Source: Atriophallophorus winterbourni
Lineage: Eukaryota; Platyhelminthes; Trematoda; Plagiorchiida; Microphallidae
DNA length: 64,000 nucleotides
Direction of reading: 5' to 3'
NCBI GenBank assembly: GCA_013407085.1
Contig: JACCGJ010001476.1
Span: forward strand, 1-64,000
Shown here: piece after piece, positions 1-11,361 of the stretch
Numbering within the stretch: position 1 is the stretch's first letter
How the letters are laid out: the number at the start of each line of letters is the position of its first letter
The notes under the pieces: model-generated
Seen by the model: the letters and a program-made list of their open reading frames with translations, nothing else
What the model was told of the DNA's origin: nothing
Database searches by the model: none
Translations under genes and position numbers: made by a program

Positions 1-239
1 ATTGGCAAAGGTAATTTTATTCAGCAATCGATTGGAATATGTTTGGGACCGATCGTGTATTCATAATGCAAGGAAATTTGAGTGCAATCGGTTAGATTTG
101 TTTTTGGGTAACGTTTCACTTCTGACACAGAAACTTCGTCAGACCAAGGGTGATAGTCAGGACAGGGAACATGATTAAGCAGTAGTCAACACACCACCAC
201 TCGCAATAAACGACGGCTCACTGAAGTATATTTTGCGTT

Positions 240-1225
240 TCATAAAAATCCGTTAAAATATATTCTAAAAAATTCTTTACCATTCGACCCGATGTGGATT
301 TTTTCGGCCTTTTATTGCTCAGCCATTTTTACCCACATATCATCGATGAATAAATCCATAAATAAGCATAATTTGTCGCCAATCAAATGGTCCGTCACAT
401 TTTGTCTTCTGGAGTTGAGTTGTTTATTTCGTTTCTGGTCACGAATCTCGATGTTGAACTAGCCAATGTACGTAGGGTTTATGTTTAACAGTTGATTCTA
501 TAGATGCTGTTCGTAACGCTAGATAAAGGTGTCTTATCCTTGAGGTGCATCAGAACCGAACGGATAGCTTTCCCTTTCTTATAAGTTACACGTATGGACG
601 CCTGGTTCAATATTCTACGTATCGCTTCAGATATACATTTTACATACGGTATACAAAATGTATCCCGCCAATTTTTCCCCGATTTTTCGGATGGTTATTT
701 TACCTTCATCAATTGGAGTTTTACAAAAAGTTTTGGATAACCGTGGTCTATGAGCCTTTGGCTCGCTTCACGGTGTGCCTGTTTTCGTTATCTTTCGTAG
801 CTGCACAGGTGTTCTATCTTATGGAAAATGGAACAAGCTATGGAACTAAAGACCTGCCTTGGATAAGCGGAAATGTATCGTAGTACAGCATCTGTATCGA
901 TAGGTTTCCGATGGACAGAAGTTTTTATTTTCCCGTCTACTTTTTGTGCTAAACAATCCAAAAATGAAAGTGTGCTTGTGCAGGATTCCACTTCCTTTGC
1001 GACAGTAATACATGGGTCTATTTCATTTAAATATTTGAAGAAGGCATCAAGCTGATCTTGCTTGACGATAACAAATGTGTCATCAACATAGCGCCACCAC
1101 AATTTTGGTTTGAGCCCTTCATTGTTAAGGGCTTTGTTCTCGAAATGCTCGATATACCTGTTCGCGAGTACTGGAGATTTTGGTGAACCCATTGCCAACC
1201 CTTTTTTGTCTATATAATTGCTCAT
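240..1225 (-). pseudogene. Penelope-like retroelement remnant (RT C-terminus, linker, decayed GIY-YIG region)
   Basis: The minus strand encodes the C-terminal half of a PLE reverse transcriptase. The motif GLAMGSPKSPVLAN lies about 13 residues into the open frame, followed by the catalytic box YVDDTF and then FLDCLAQK. After a frameshift near 785 the same strand continues with a PLE linker (ISEAIRRIL near 600-640, then SVLMHLKDKTP near 530-560) and VTNSIYRINC, the usual entry to the GIY-YIG endonuclease. Downstream of that the frame is full of stops. The element is cut off at its 5' side just upstream of the GLAMGSP motif, so most RT fingers are missing. PLE RTs normally prime at ends exposed by their own endonuclease; this copy cannot encode either complete activity. 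Family assignment is firm; the exact 3' boundary is not. Confidence 0.85.
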
Positions 1226-1239
1226 TGGAAAATAAGTGG

Positions 1240-1795
1240 TTCATGCTTAGACACATCGATACACCGTTGCTGCTCGGTTGTGCTGCTTTTAGTACGCCGT
1301 TTCGCAGACGTTCCAGGTTTCCAGATTCAGAGCTGGCTTTCGTTGTTTTTTAGTTCGTTTCGCTGGTGGGAAAAATACAGTTCGTTCATCGGTTTATTCC
1401 CAATCCCCATAAGCCATATGAGGATAGCAGACCGTGGCAAGACGGCAAATTATTGACTGGGGGCTTCCCAGCTTGAGGCGGTCGGTAGACCTCCAATGAG
1501 ACATGGGAATCTCTACTAACGTCGGTTGCGGCCCCAGGCCCCAGTCGAGTCATAGCTTTTAACCTAATCTGCTTCTCCCCGTGTTATTATCCTTAGAAGC
1601 GGAATGGAGTGTTCTCCCATGCAGCGAGTGCTTCCTCTCCACGGCACCATCGAAAGTAACAGCAAATCTGATACGCTTGGACAACGATGCCGTTGCAGGA
1701 GTTCACAGGACGAAGTTGAATACAACTTTGGCCTGCTAAACGGGACTTCAGGTCGGATTTGTCCTCAAGCCATACAGTAGTGAGCACATTTGTTG
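1240..1795 (-). mobile_element. Inverted, internally deleted RTE-like LINE 5' fragment
   Basis: Read on the minus strand this stretch follows the 5' part of the RTE-like LINE found at 8.3-10 kb. It has the leader segment around the 'ggcatcgttgtccaa' motif, the 'ccattccgcttctaagg' block, the 'cgcctcaagctgggaagc' block and the start of the endonuclease ORF. It then skips most of the endonuclease and ends in sequence equivalent to the 'aaccgagcagcag' region. It therefore carries an internal deletion of a few hundred bases relative to the plus-strand copies. Nothing in it is translatable over any length. It directly abuts the PLE remnant. Confidence 0.75.
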
Positions 1796-2851
1796 GTCGT
1801 GTGTCTTCAGTAACGCAAGTGTGAATCCATCCACTTTCAGTTTGATTCTATATTTACGCCTTTGTAAAATCGCAAAGGAATCCTAGATATCGAAGGGCAG
1901 TTATTCCATGGCAGAAAGCAGCCATCAATCTAAAGAATATCAAAAAACAAATTGATACGAAATCTTGTGATGCTTCTTAGCTTCAGCTGTAAATGCATCC
2001 AGATTGTATACACTGAAAGCCTCTCACTTAAATCGAAATATAGCCTTAACCACTGTGCTTAAATATTTAGGGTATCTCTCTTTTTTAAAATTAAGCAATG
2101 TTCGTAACATTGTTTGGTTTCGTTTTGTCACTGCTTTCACATAGATTCGGAGTCCTCAGACAAAATGCATCAGTTTTAAGCATTCTTTTTATATCAAGGC
2201 ACAATTTGGTGAGGCATTTTTATTAAACCACTGTATAGTGCTAAGTGAATGACAGTTACAAATAATTCCGTGATAAACCACGAATTTAAAGCTTGTAATA
2301 ACGCTGTAGTAAATCTTTTGGTGGTGACCATATAATGTTTAATAGTCAAACGCGGTGATTAAGCTCAAATGTTCATTTACCATAAACGTTTCGTGAAATT
2401 GAGTGAATGCATTCCGTAGAAACGATTTCCTTCAACACACTACAACGTAGCTGGTCCTATCTAAGGGAGTATGTTACTTAATAGGTTAAATTGTGCGGCT
2501 TGAATAAGATCATTTCCAAAGGTTGTCTTCGTCTTTTAGAAAAGCATATAAATCATCATGAATCAATTCCACGTCTTAGATGATTAGCAGCGGTTGCTCT
2601 ACTGCATGCGATTCTGCGTACCCCTCACACGGTGTTCTGGTATCTTTCAAGTGCATCAACCTGCCGAAAGCTTTTGTCTCGGAATCTCATAACTCAAACA
2701 TCCGTTGGAGAGCTATATTTGGTGACAGCAACGAATAGTAGATGCATCTACCCGGTCACAGAGAACCGCCCAGGGATACCAGAAGCTGGACTTATTTCCC
2801 ATAGGTATATCAGACGCGGACCATTGGAGCGCTGTCGGAAATTGGTGCTTA
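1796..2851. other. Interval with no recognisable gene
   Basis: AT-rich sequence with only short chance open frames. I see no transposon domain, splice-bounded exon or repeat shared with the rest of the window, except that it ends at the TA dinucleotide where the Tigger element inserted. Confidence 0.5.
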
Positions 2852-2859
2852 TACACTGA

Positions 2860-2970
2860 AATCTCGGTACTATGCCACTCTCGCTACTATGCCACTTTTG
2901 CTCGGTCTCGACAAAATTCAATACAAAATAAATTTACTATGCCACTCCCTACTCTCGCTACTATGCCACT
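2860..2970 (+). repeat. Left subterminal repeats of the Tigger element
   Basis: The unit CTACTATGCCACT recurs at about 2868, 2882, 2936 and 2958, some copies preceded by CTCG. Matching units lie near 3893-3935 at the other end. Their repetition next to both termini suggests transposase binding sites. Confidence 0.75.
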
Positions 2971-3211
2971 ATTCTGTGACAATTTAAAAGTGCATTTTTG
3001 CGCATTTTACGCATATAGTCAGCCTGTTTCACGGTCAAACAAGCGATGTTTCTCCCTGACGCCAGCTACAACAAGCCAATCATCTGACGCACAACGAGAA
3101 GCCTCTTTCCTACTCTTGCTTCAAGTATCAATAGATAGACCCACGAAAGCGCGCGCACAAACAGACACTCACAACAGTGACATCGGTATTTTTCAAACAA
3201 TTCAGCCCATA

Positions 3212-3855
3212 ATGCCAGCTCAGAAACGCAAGCGAACCGACTTTACGCTGAAGGAGAAGTTCGAGATCATCGATGCTGCGAAGAAGGAGCCGAATCAGTC
3301 CAAGTTGGCGAGGGAGATTAGCAAGAAATAGGCGTCGAAGTTAAGAGAACCACCGTGAAGGGCATTCTCAGCACGAAGGATGCAATTAAAGCTGCAATCA
3401 TAGCTGGAGTTCCATCGAAGCGCATGAAGCTGACGCAGCCTCACGGCCCGAAGTTTGAGGAGGGAGTGCTGATGTGGCTGGAGCAAGCAATATGACTGAA
3501 TCTGCCTGTCAGCGGCGATCTGATCAAGGAGAAGGCGATAAAACTGGCCGAGCTGATGCACATCCCAGACTTCATGGCGAGCGACGGTTGGTTAGACAGC
3601 TTCAAGAAGCTCAATGGCTCAAGACAGTGCAGTGCGAAGCTGGACCGGTGGATTCCCAATCCCTTATTGATTGGCAGCAGCAGGTTCTCCGGCCCTTACG
3701 CAGGCAGTTCTCTGCAGATGAAGTCTTCAACCTGGACGAGACTGATGCAAGCGTGTGATCGGCTAGGCAACGAGATGAACGAGATCCGACGAAAGAAGAT
3801 GCGTCAGCCGACGATTTCTGAGAGCTCTGGACTGATCGATTGGGCAAATAAATGA
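3212..3855 (+). pseudogene. Broken CENP-B/Tigger transposase
   Basis: Translation starts at ATG 3212 with a basic stretch (MPAQKRKRTDFTLKEKFEI) and a CENP-B N-terminal helix-turn-helix of about 39 residues, then meets a stop near 3330. In the next frame it continues with VKRTTVKGIL, VPSKRMKLTQPHGPKFEEG and, after an in-frame stop near 3497, IKEKAIKLAELMHIPDFMAS and GWLDSFKK: the second CENP-B/Tc5-type DNA-binding domain. A further frame holds FSADEVFNLDETD, containing the first catalytic Asp of the DDE domain. The rest of the catalytic core is absent and a short C-terminal tail (QPTISESSGL) follows. At least two frame changes and one stop, plus the core deletion, make it non-functional. Confidence 0.88.
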
Positions 3856-4080
3856 TGGACTTTAGAAAATAAAGCCGTTTGTACAAAACCTCGTTACTAT
3901 GCCACTCTCGCTACTATGCCACTCTTGCTCGGTCCCAACAGGTGGCATAGTACTGAGATTTGAGTGTATTCACATTTATAACAACGTTGAAGTAATATGA
4001 TAATGTTTTTTATAATAAAGTAACTATTTACGAGTAGCATATTCTTAAAATTATTCAAAATACGAAAATAATGGCATTAA

Positions 4081-4447
4081 TGTCCGCCAAGGACGGTCCC
4101 AAGCCCGTCTGAAAAAGGAGGAGGGTTGGGCTTAGGGCTAGCAACCCTATCCCGTAAAACCTACATTGCTACGGAAACGATGACAACAGATCCGTGGTTC
4201 GGTCATGTCTGCAGGATGGATCCCAGTTCGCATACGAAGGTAGCCATGCACTGGCATCCTTAAGGTAAACGAAAAAGGGGACGGCCCAAGGAAACTTGGC
4301 GCAGAACGTTGGAAGGCGAACTACATGCACAAGGATTCACTGTGCAGACGGCAACGGAAGCAGCGACAGACCGGAACCACTGGCGTGAAGTTGTCTTCGC
4401 CTCATGTGCCACCCGGCACGGAGAGGACTGACTGAATGAATGAATGT
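4081..4447 (+). mobile_element. 3' end of a LINE with a (TGAA)n tail
   Basis: The plus strand encodes a C-terminal LINE tail: KRKRGRPKETWRRTLEGEL near 4265-4330, followed by about 30 residues ending in a stop. The GRPK.TWRR motif is typical of the C-terminus of RTE- and related non-LTR retrotransposons. Immediately after it comes a short direct repeat of TGAA (4432-4446), a normal LINE 3' tail. The upstream 60-100 bases (GGTCCCAAGCCCGTCTG) look like LINE DNA but are frame-broken. It belongs to a different family from the RTE-like copies at 8-14 kb, which end in a zinc-finger motif. Confidence 0.75.
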
Positions 4448-7400
4448 CGGTTTCCCCTCATGTTTGAGCTCTCGTTCCGTCCACTCCTAGTCCGAGATAA
4501 ATATACAACCCACTATCCTTCTTATTTGTCCGCAACTTAATAACCTCCGGGAGCATACTGGTAGTTCCAATCGTGGATAATTATTTATGAACGGTTTGTC
4601 TGATTGCATTACAGTTTATTCTGTCTTGTGCATCTATGGTTGATAGAATGAATACAAATATTTTTCACTAGCCGGTGCGATCCCTCCCATTCGAAATCAC
4701 ATTGAGTGGTGTTGTGTTTGCACGGGGTTGGTTGTGCATTTAAATTTGGCTTCAAAAATAGAAGGCGGCCATCGATGTTATCAACCAAATGCCATCTACA
4801 TCCAATAGAATGTTTGAGAAATAATTGACGAAGAGATTAGTTTTAAAATGCCCCGTAACAAAATGTCAGTCAAGCCATTCAGATATTTGGGAACAATGTT
4901 CATTCAGCTAAACTTGTCCAAGACAATAATTTCATCCCGTCAGGTTTCACCTGTACGCGTTGCTAGGATAATGATGAGCAAGAAAATGTCGCATATACTA
5001 TCTTCCTTAAAAAGACCTCAGTCAATCTGAATGCTGAACATCTAGCTTCGTACGACAATTGAGTGTTTGATGTACTCTACTAAATACATAATATTATTTT
5101 GTTCACGTTATAATTCTTACTTTAATCCCATGGTGTTTTAAAATGTTTTTTGTACAACCATAAATCGTTTCTTACTTGAATACGGCAACGGGCAGAACAG
5201 AAGAATAAACGCAGCATGGCTTAGTTCAATGTAACCACAAACAAGCTATTACTACGATACTAGATTTACGATGTAAGGAATAGGATTATGTCATATAAGG
5301 GCATTTTTATCCCATTAAAATTTGTTGTCGTTGGCTTTTCCGTTGAAAAAGGACTCTCAGAAAAGCCGGAACCAAAAATCACTGTCCATCAACGTAGCAG
5401 AGGCTAACAGCTAATTTATCGTGAAATTATAATTTATTTGCTCTGAAATTACGAATATCTATTACAAGAGATTGAGCAATACTTCTAAAACACAGATTAA
5501 TATTTCTAGTATGTTCTGTTAATAATGTATCGAGAATGAAATTAAACTAATATATTGTTTGTCGAATGTAGTCGAATGACCTCGTTGTTCGAATAAATAA
5601 TCATCAAGTGTTTCTTTGAAAGCACTTATGTGCTCACATCTTCATTCAGAACTCAGAGCTCAGAACTCTTCAAACACAACTGACCGGTTTCTAGCTGCTT
5701 CGTATCATCAGGTTAGGACAGTAGGTTCAGGTTTACCGACACTTGAAACAGTGGTAAATTGTTGATCAAAAGTATACTTTTATGTCACTGTTTAATAGCG
5801 ATCTTTTAAATGATCACGTTGTTTGATTCGAGAATCATCCGTTGTTTTTTTGTCAAGCACTTACGGTGACTATAAATGACCAATGTATTGTGGTGCTCAT
5901 ATCCCTATATCTTGCACACACCACTAACGGTTACTGGCCATTTGTGGTAAACACATGTAGACAGTAAGATAAGGTTCAGTGAGCTTTGAAACAGTGGTAT
6001 AGTGGTAAATACAAGTATAATTGAATGCTACTGATCAATAGGATTCTTACAAAGAAACACGATGCTCAAATAGAGAATCACAATGTGAGTATTCGTCAAT
6101 CACGCAAGAGGCTTATAATCGGAAATTGATGAAAACGCACTGACCTTTACAATACGCAAAAAGGAAACATCTGTTTATTTAATCCAGGTCGAGTTCTTCC
6201 AAGTTGCCGGTGATTTTCCACGATTTCAGCGTAATACGGATTTGATGTTGGGCAACGTGATTGCATGTATCCTGGGCTGTTGTTGCGCTAGAATCACTGA
6301 ATTTTATGTTTAAGTTACTATTTTATAAGGATAAGATGATGAATAAATGTGTAAAATCTATCAATGTGAACTTTTAAAGGTGGAGAACAAACTCTTCAAA
6401 CTACCACAGATCAACATTCTAATAGGGATCTTAATCCCCAAAATCTGATCAAAATGGATGAGCCAGTCGAATATACACATTGAATCGTAAGATTACACCA
6501 CAAGACGTGGTTTAATTGTGACGTAAACAGGAGAATCCAAAGTCTAATATTTCGACTGCAAGATGGATTTTATTATTATAAATCGCATGGTGGTGAATTG
6601 CATAAGTACACACACAGATACCGCTCAGTCTATTCGCAGTCGTTTCCCAAATATTCGTTGTTGTCTGTTTCCGTTTTATTAGTCCAAAGTGATAACCGAC
6701 AACCAAGTCAGGGAGCCTCCCATATGGAACTTCAATTTTAATAGAAACATTTTCAGAATGTCTTTCAAGTCGCTTGCGTGGATTCCAGTAAACATTTCGC
6801 CATCAATTTAGACGTTAACGTTTTCCTTTCTGATTGTCTTCTGTTTCTGCATCCGCCACCCACTCGTTTTCTTTGTCATTTTAACGTTCCGTGCGCATAT
6901 TCCGTTCGAGCGCATATTTCGACTTTCTTTGGCAGTTGTGTACATTGCATGCGCGCTGGTTGTCTTATGACGGTGAAACTTGAGATTCCCATCCAACATT
7001 TGCCATTTGAAAATCATTCATTAAGGTATCGTGGATGGAAAATATCGAGAATCGTAAGCCTTATCAAATTGCCGCCAAGTTCCACAGCATTACCTATATT
7101 AAACTCGGCCGTATTCCGAAAGATGTGTAAAAAATGGGATTAGAAAGTCGATCTTTGTGCTGACCGCTGAACTGCCATGCGAGCACCACCCACTGATATT
7201 GTTGTTCTCATATCTGTTTACACTGGCATCGGAATTGTTGTGTTGTTGTTGTTCTAATGGAGGATAACTATATTGATGGGTAACCCTTGACTGGAAAGGG
7301 TCCGAATAGCTGCCTGTTGATTTTACCACATTCATACACGCAGCTCACCAATTGTTATTTAATGGCTTCGTTCACACTTTCACACCCCAATGTTGAGTTC

Positions 7401-7502
7401 GAAGTTTTCCTATTCGACGACGGGTAGCAATGTGGTCAACAAGTCGGTTCTTTTTTCCGTAGGTCACTTTATTGAGCCAGTACGTCCAATTACTTTGTTT
7501 GA
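4448..7502. other. Intergenic interval with dispersed repeats but no gene identified
   Basis: Mostly AT-rich unique-looking DNA. It contains two copies of a dispersed repeat (5625-6020). Open frames near 6512-7143 on both strands overlap each other, lack domain motifs and are not bounded by convincing splice sites. The segment ends where a 5'-truncated CR1 begins. Confidence 0.5.
5625..6020 (+). repeat. Two copies of a dispersed repeat (GTGCTCAC...CAGTAGG family)
   Basis: Two related copies lie at about 5625-5770 and 5885-6020. The shared order of motifs is GTGCTCA(C/T)AT, then CGGTT..CTGGC/CTAGC, then ATCAGGT, then GACAGTA..AGGTTCAG, then TTGAAACAGTGGTA. Further copies are at 41365-41500 on the plus strand and 55735-56040 on the minus strand. 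The copies occur in pairs 180-260 bp apart. I cannot assign a class. Confidence 0.6.
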
Positions 7503-8293
7503 TTGTGTTTGATGACCACCGCAGAAAAAGATCTCGGTATATGGGTTTCGTTTAACCTTAAGCCTGGACATCATTGCCAGACGGTGTACAATAAAGCTTG
7601 CCGTATCTTGAGTCTTCTCAAAAGAATATTCCGGATTTTTACGCCCGAAACCCTACACCGGGTAATTAACACGTATATACGTCCTGTTATGGAATATTCC
7701 ATCCAAACCTGGGCACCATGGCTGAGGAAGGACATCGAACTACTCGACAGGATTTATCATCGTGCTACAAAGTTGGTCCCCCGTTACAGAAATTTGCCTT
7801 TCAAAGAGCGAATGTCAAAACTGAACCTACATGATTTTAAACAACGACGGATACGTAGTGACCTCCTGTTGACATTGTTAATCCTGCATACTGAAAACCA
7901 TCCCCTCAAACACTTGCTAAATCCCAATGGCCTTACTCGAACACGAACACATTCAAAGGCTTTAAGCATTCCGCATTCTCGATTGGATATTCGTCGTAAT
8001 TTTTTCTCGGTAAGAATTTGTTTTACTTGGAACTATTTGCCTGAAAAAATCACACGATCAGAATCTGTTGAAGTTTTCGCTTCCAAACTCGATGAGTTTA
8101 TGACGAACCATGCGGTATGTGACTGTCCCTATTAATTTTTGAGATATTTTATATATATTTTCATATATTCCATATACCATGTCATCCTATAGTTATTGTT
8201 AACCTTACTGCTTTTTCTACCATAAAAATTTTTCTGAGTTCTGAGTTCATGTCTGTCTAGGCCTGGGCAACATGACAGTATCTTAGCCCACGT
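7503..8293 (+). mobile_element. 5'-truncated CR1-like LINE, 3' end
   Basis: An open frame to 8135 (about 208 residues) encodes the C-terminal part of a CR1-clade RT protein. EKDLGIWV marks the start of the post-catalytic region, then MEYSIQTWAPW, DRIYHRATKLVPRYRNLPF and RRNFFSVRICFTWNYLP. The catalytic box is not included. The 3' UTR ends with the motif GGCCTGGGCAAC and AGCCCACGTG at about 8258-8293, a tail also seen near 40190-40232. The next base begins an RTE-like LINE leader. Confidence 0.85.
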
Positions 8294-10082
8294 GTTGTCA
8301 AAGCCGGGGCGGTTTTTGGGATAAGCTCCCAATTCTTATATAGCCTCTTATATAGCCTCTGACAACCAAGTCCAGCTCCTAGCCTGCACGCGTGGTCCTG
8401 TGTGACCCGGTGGAACTGCTTCTACTGACAGGAGAAAGGGCGAAGGCGGCTGATTGGCGCCTCAAAACCAGCATGCTTCGGGCTGGTGGAGCTCGTAACT
8501 CCATGAAGGCGGTCCACCTGGGAAAGGAAAACCCTTATCTCAAACCTCCAGTGCCTTGTGGCTACATCCAATCATGGAAAAGGCTTCAGAGGTCAACATC
8601 GAGGAAAAATCCGGAGCCGGAGTCCCGTCAGGCAGTCCGAAGTTCTTTACAACTTCGCCCTGCCAACTTCTGCGACGGCATCGTTGTCCAATAGTATCAG
8701 CCTAGCTGTTCCTTTGGTTCCAGTGGTGCCGTGGAGAAGGAGCACTTGCTGCATGGGCAACAGCTAGTTATCCACTTTGAACTGCCCTGGCGTACATCAC
8801 AACGCACCAATGGAGAGGACACACCATTCCGCTTCTGCGAATAATAACACGGGAAGCAGCAGATACCGGTTAAAAGCTATGGCTCGATTGGCGTAGAGCT
8901 AAGCGCCTGTGGCTTCTTCCGACTGTGGGAGAGACTTTCAGGTCTCATTGGACGGCTACTGCCCGCCTCAAGCTGGGCAGCCCCCAGCCAATATGGTGCC
9001 GTCTTGCAACGGTCTGCTATCCTCATTGGGTGCATGGGGATTCGGAATCAACCGACAAGCAGACTGTATTTTTCTGCACCAGCGAATCGAAATACCAAAC
9101 AACAAATGTCAGTTCTGAAACTTGGAACCTGGAACATCCGGTCCATGCTTCCAGGATTTCATGACGACGTTTCGAATATCAGAGGCGTTAGAAAGTCCGC
9201 CGTGATTAACAACGAGCTAAAGAGGCTGAATGTCGACGTGGCAGCCCTACAAGAGACGCGATTACCAGACACTGGTAAGTTAACAGAAAGAGATTACACG
9301 TTTTTTGGAAAGGAAAGGGGTTCTGATGAGCTTCAAGTGCAAGGAGTTTGGTTTGCCGTTCGAAACGACCTTTTAAAAGCAACAGAACCGAGCAGCAGCG
9401 GGAGCGAACGGATTTGGACTCTAAATCTGAGGTGCATTACTGGTACCATTACGTTGGTAAACGTTTATGCGCCGACGCTCTCTGCGACGACCGCTGAAAA
9501 AGACGCTTTTTATTACAATTTCGCAACAGTCCTGAAAAACGTTCCACAAAGAAACTGTGTAGTGTTATTGCGTGATTTCAATGCTAGAATTGGTGCGGAT
9601 TACGAATATTGGCAAAACTGTCTCGGGAGATTCGGTGTAGGTAAAACCAATGAAAATGGACTACGCCTTTTAGAATTATGCACACAGTTCAGTCTGTGTG
9701 TTAGTACCACTTTATTTCAAACAAAACCACAGCATAAGTTCTCTTGTTCTAAACACTGGCAGCAGCTTGATCTTATTCTTGTTGGGCGCACTAATATAGG
9801 AAGCGTACTTCTTACCAGATCATATAAAAGCGCAGACTATGACACTGATCATTCACTGGTCTGTGCAAAACTGAAGCATTCCGACACGAGATTTCACCGC
9901 ACCAAATTGTCTGGTAAGCCTAGGATTGACGTCACCCGCATGTGCGAATTTAATCTAGATGCGCGATTTGCAAGAGCCTTCACAGCCGAGTTCAGCAAGA
10001 CAACCCCACTTGAATCGGCTTCAGAAAAATGCTGCAGATAGTGGATATCTTCACAGTATGAATGATGGGATCAAGAGAGCCG
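8294..10082 (+). mobile_element. RTE-like LINE copy 1: leader plus endonuclease, truncated
   Basis: The copy starts with the leader GTTGTCAAAGCCGGGGCGG and has the conserved CCTCTGACAACC stem partner near 8357-8368. The leader of about 800 bases matches copy 2 (10532 onward) closely over most of its length. An endonuclease ORF follows. Near 10020 the sequence jumps, relative to copy 2, from the equivalent of about 12295 to about 12574, a deletion of roughly 280 bases. It then runs to GATGGGATCAAGAGAGCC and stops. The RT domain is absent because a CR1 3' end replaces it. Confidence 0.85.
9106..10041 (+). CDS. LINE apurinic-type endonuclease domain (partial ORF)
   Basis: I take ATG 9106 (MSVLKLGTWNIRSM) as the start because the domain begins there; the frame is open further upstream but only through leader sequence. 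Motifs of the exonuclease-endonuclease-phosphatase fold appear in order: TWNIRS (catalytic Asn), ALQETRL (catalytic Glu, about residue 44), VNVYAP (about residue 125), LLRDFNARIG (about 165; normally L.GDFN, here Gly replaced by Arg), and DTDHSLV near the C-terminal third (catalytic Asp and His). The family nicks target DNA to prime reverse transcription. The GDFN Gly-to-Arg change and the truncated C-terminus, which reads out of frame after the deletion, suggest a dead copy. It is otherwise open for 311 residues, so this is a young insertion. Confidence 0.8.
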   Translation: MSVLKLGTWNIRSMLPGFHDDVSNIRGVRKSAVINNELKRLNVDVAALQETRLPDTGKLTERDYTFFGKERGSDELQVQGVWFAVRNDLLKATEPSSSGSERIWTLNLRCITGTITLVNVYAPTLSATTAEKDAFYYNFATVLKNVPQRNCVVLLRDFNARIGADYEYWQNCLGRFGVGKTNENGLRLLELCTQFSLCVSTTLFQTKPQHKFSCSKHWQQLDLILVGRTNIGSVLLTRSYKSADYDTDHSLVCAKLKHSDTRFHRTKLSGKPRIDVTRMCEFNLDARFARAFTAEFSKTTPLESASEKCCR

Positions 10083-10227
10083 TTTTTTATTCTGTCCGTG
10101 TCTGTATTACATGCAACTGTTTACAATGTACCTTTACTCATTCCACTAGCTTGCGGTAGTTTAAAATTACATTAGACGAGTTTTGGTTTAATCATTCATT
10201 ACCCGACAACTTATACAGTGTAATCTA
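10083..10227 (+). mobile_element. CR1 3' end fused to the truncated RTE-like LINE
   Basis: Immediately after RTE sequence the translation changes to FYSVRVCITCNCLQ, then FKITLDEFWFNHS and DNLYSV. These match the C-terminal end of the CR1 at 26.4-27.7 kb (RRYFYSVRVCFLWNALP). Thus a short CR1 3' end abuts the RTE body without spacer. Confidence 0.65.
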
Positions 10228-10531
10228 ATTGCCAAGGCAGTTTTCCTCCATACATATTCTAATTTTCACCACCCTATTGTTATTGTTATTCATAATGCAT
10301 TTGCATTACTAAACATTTATTAACAGACTAAACGATCGATAGTACATGAATAGGGAGTGAACACGGGTGAATGCCTATCAAGTCGAAAAAATATTCAGCT
10401 TTTATATAAAAAGGATTCTTCGAACACTCCGAAATAGCTTAGATTTCTCGAAATCCTAATACGGAAAAAATCTGAATACGAAGCAGTTCCAGAATTAAAT
10501 ATTAGATTGTTACCATATTCGCCGGTTCCAA
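10228..10531. other. Interval without recognisable feature
   Basis: About 300 bases of AT-rich sequence between the CR1 tail and the second RTE-like leader. No coding or repeat signal is seen. Confidence 0.5.
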
Positions 10532-10640
10532 GGTTGTCACGGCCGGGGCGGTTTTGGGGATAAGCTCCCAATTCCAAAAATGCTCCAATGGCACGCGTCT
10601 CTTATAGCCTCTGACAACCAAGTCCAGCTCCTAGCCTGCA
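10532..10640 (+). promoter_or_regulatory. Structured leader at the 5' end of the RTE-like LINE
   Basis: GGTTGTCA at the start can pair with TGACAACC about 85 nt downstream (near 10612-10619), closing a domain. Within it TTGGGGATAAGCTCCCAA forms a tight hairpin. The related element at 37239 keeps the outer pairing, while its inner hairpin is GTAGTAGG...CCTACTAT. Both sides have changed together there, which supports a selected RNA fold. The function (ribozyme, translation or packaging signal) is not known from sequence. Confidence 0.5.
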
Positions 10641-11361
10641 CGCGTGGTCCTGTGTGACCCGGCGGAACTGCTTCTACTGACAGGAGAAAGGGCGAAGGCG
10701 GCTGATTGGCGCCTCAAAACCAGCATGCTTCGGGCTGGTGGAGCTCGTAACTCCACGAAGGCGGTCCACCTGGGAAAGGAAAACCCTTATCTCAAACCTC
10801 CAGTGCCTTGTGGCTACATCCAATCATGGAAAAGGCTTCAGAGGTCAACATCGAGGAAAAATCCGGAGCCGGAGTCCCGTCAGGCAGTCCGAAGTTCTTT
10901 ACAACTTCGCCCTGCCAACTTCTGCGACGGCATCGTTGTCCAATAGTATCAGCCTAGCTGTTCCTTTGGTTCCAGTGGTGCCGTGGAGAAGGAGCACTTG
11001 CTGCATGGGCAACAGCTAGTTATCCACTTTGAACTGCCCTGGCGTACATCACAACTCAGCCAATGGAGAGGACACACCATTCCGCTTCTGCGAATCATAA
11101 CACGGGAAGCAGCAGATACCGGTTAAAGCTATTGCTTCGATTGGCGTAGAGCTAAGCGCCTGTGGCTTCTTCCGACGAGTGGGAAGAGACTTTCAGGTCT
11201 CATTGGACTGCTACTGCCCGCCCCTCAGCTTGGCATCCCCCAGCCATCTGGTGCCGTCCTTTGCAACGGTCTCTATCCTCAAATTGGTGCATGGGATGCG
11301 GAATCACCCGACAACATACTGTATTTTCTGCACCGCGAATCGAAATCATACCAAACAACAC

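Larger units (their letters stand above)
2854..3966 (+). mobile_element. pogo/Tigger-type DNA transposon, internally deleted, with TA target duplication
   Basis: The element is bounded by terminal inverted repeats of about 25 bp. The left end starts CACTGAAATCTCGGTACTAT and the right end, read on the opposite strand, starts CACTCAAATCTCAGTACTAT. A TA dinucleotide sits on each side (2852-2853 and 3967-3968), the hallmark of Tc1/mariner/pogo insertion. Inside the ends are subterminal copies of CTACTATGCCACT. The interior carries a broken transposase with CENP-B-type DNA-binding domains. At about 1.1 kb it is much shorter than an autonomous Tigger, so it is a deletion derivative that would need a transposase supplied elsewhere. 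Confidence 0.9.

Noticed and set aside
6512..7335. Overlapping open frames on both strands at 6.5-7.3 kb
   Set aside because: No domain, no splice-bounded structure, mutually overlapping.
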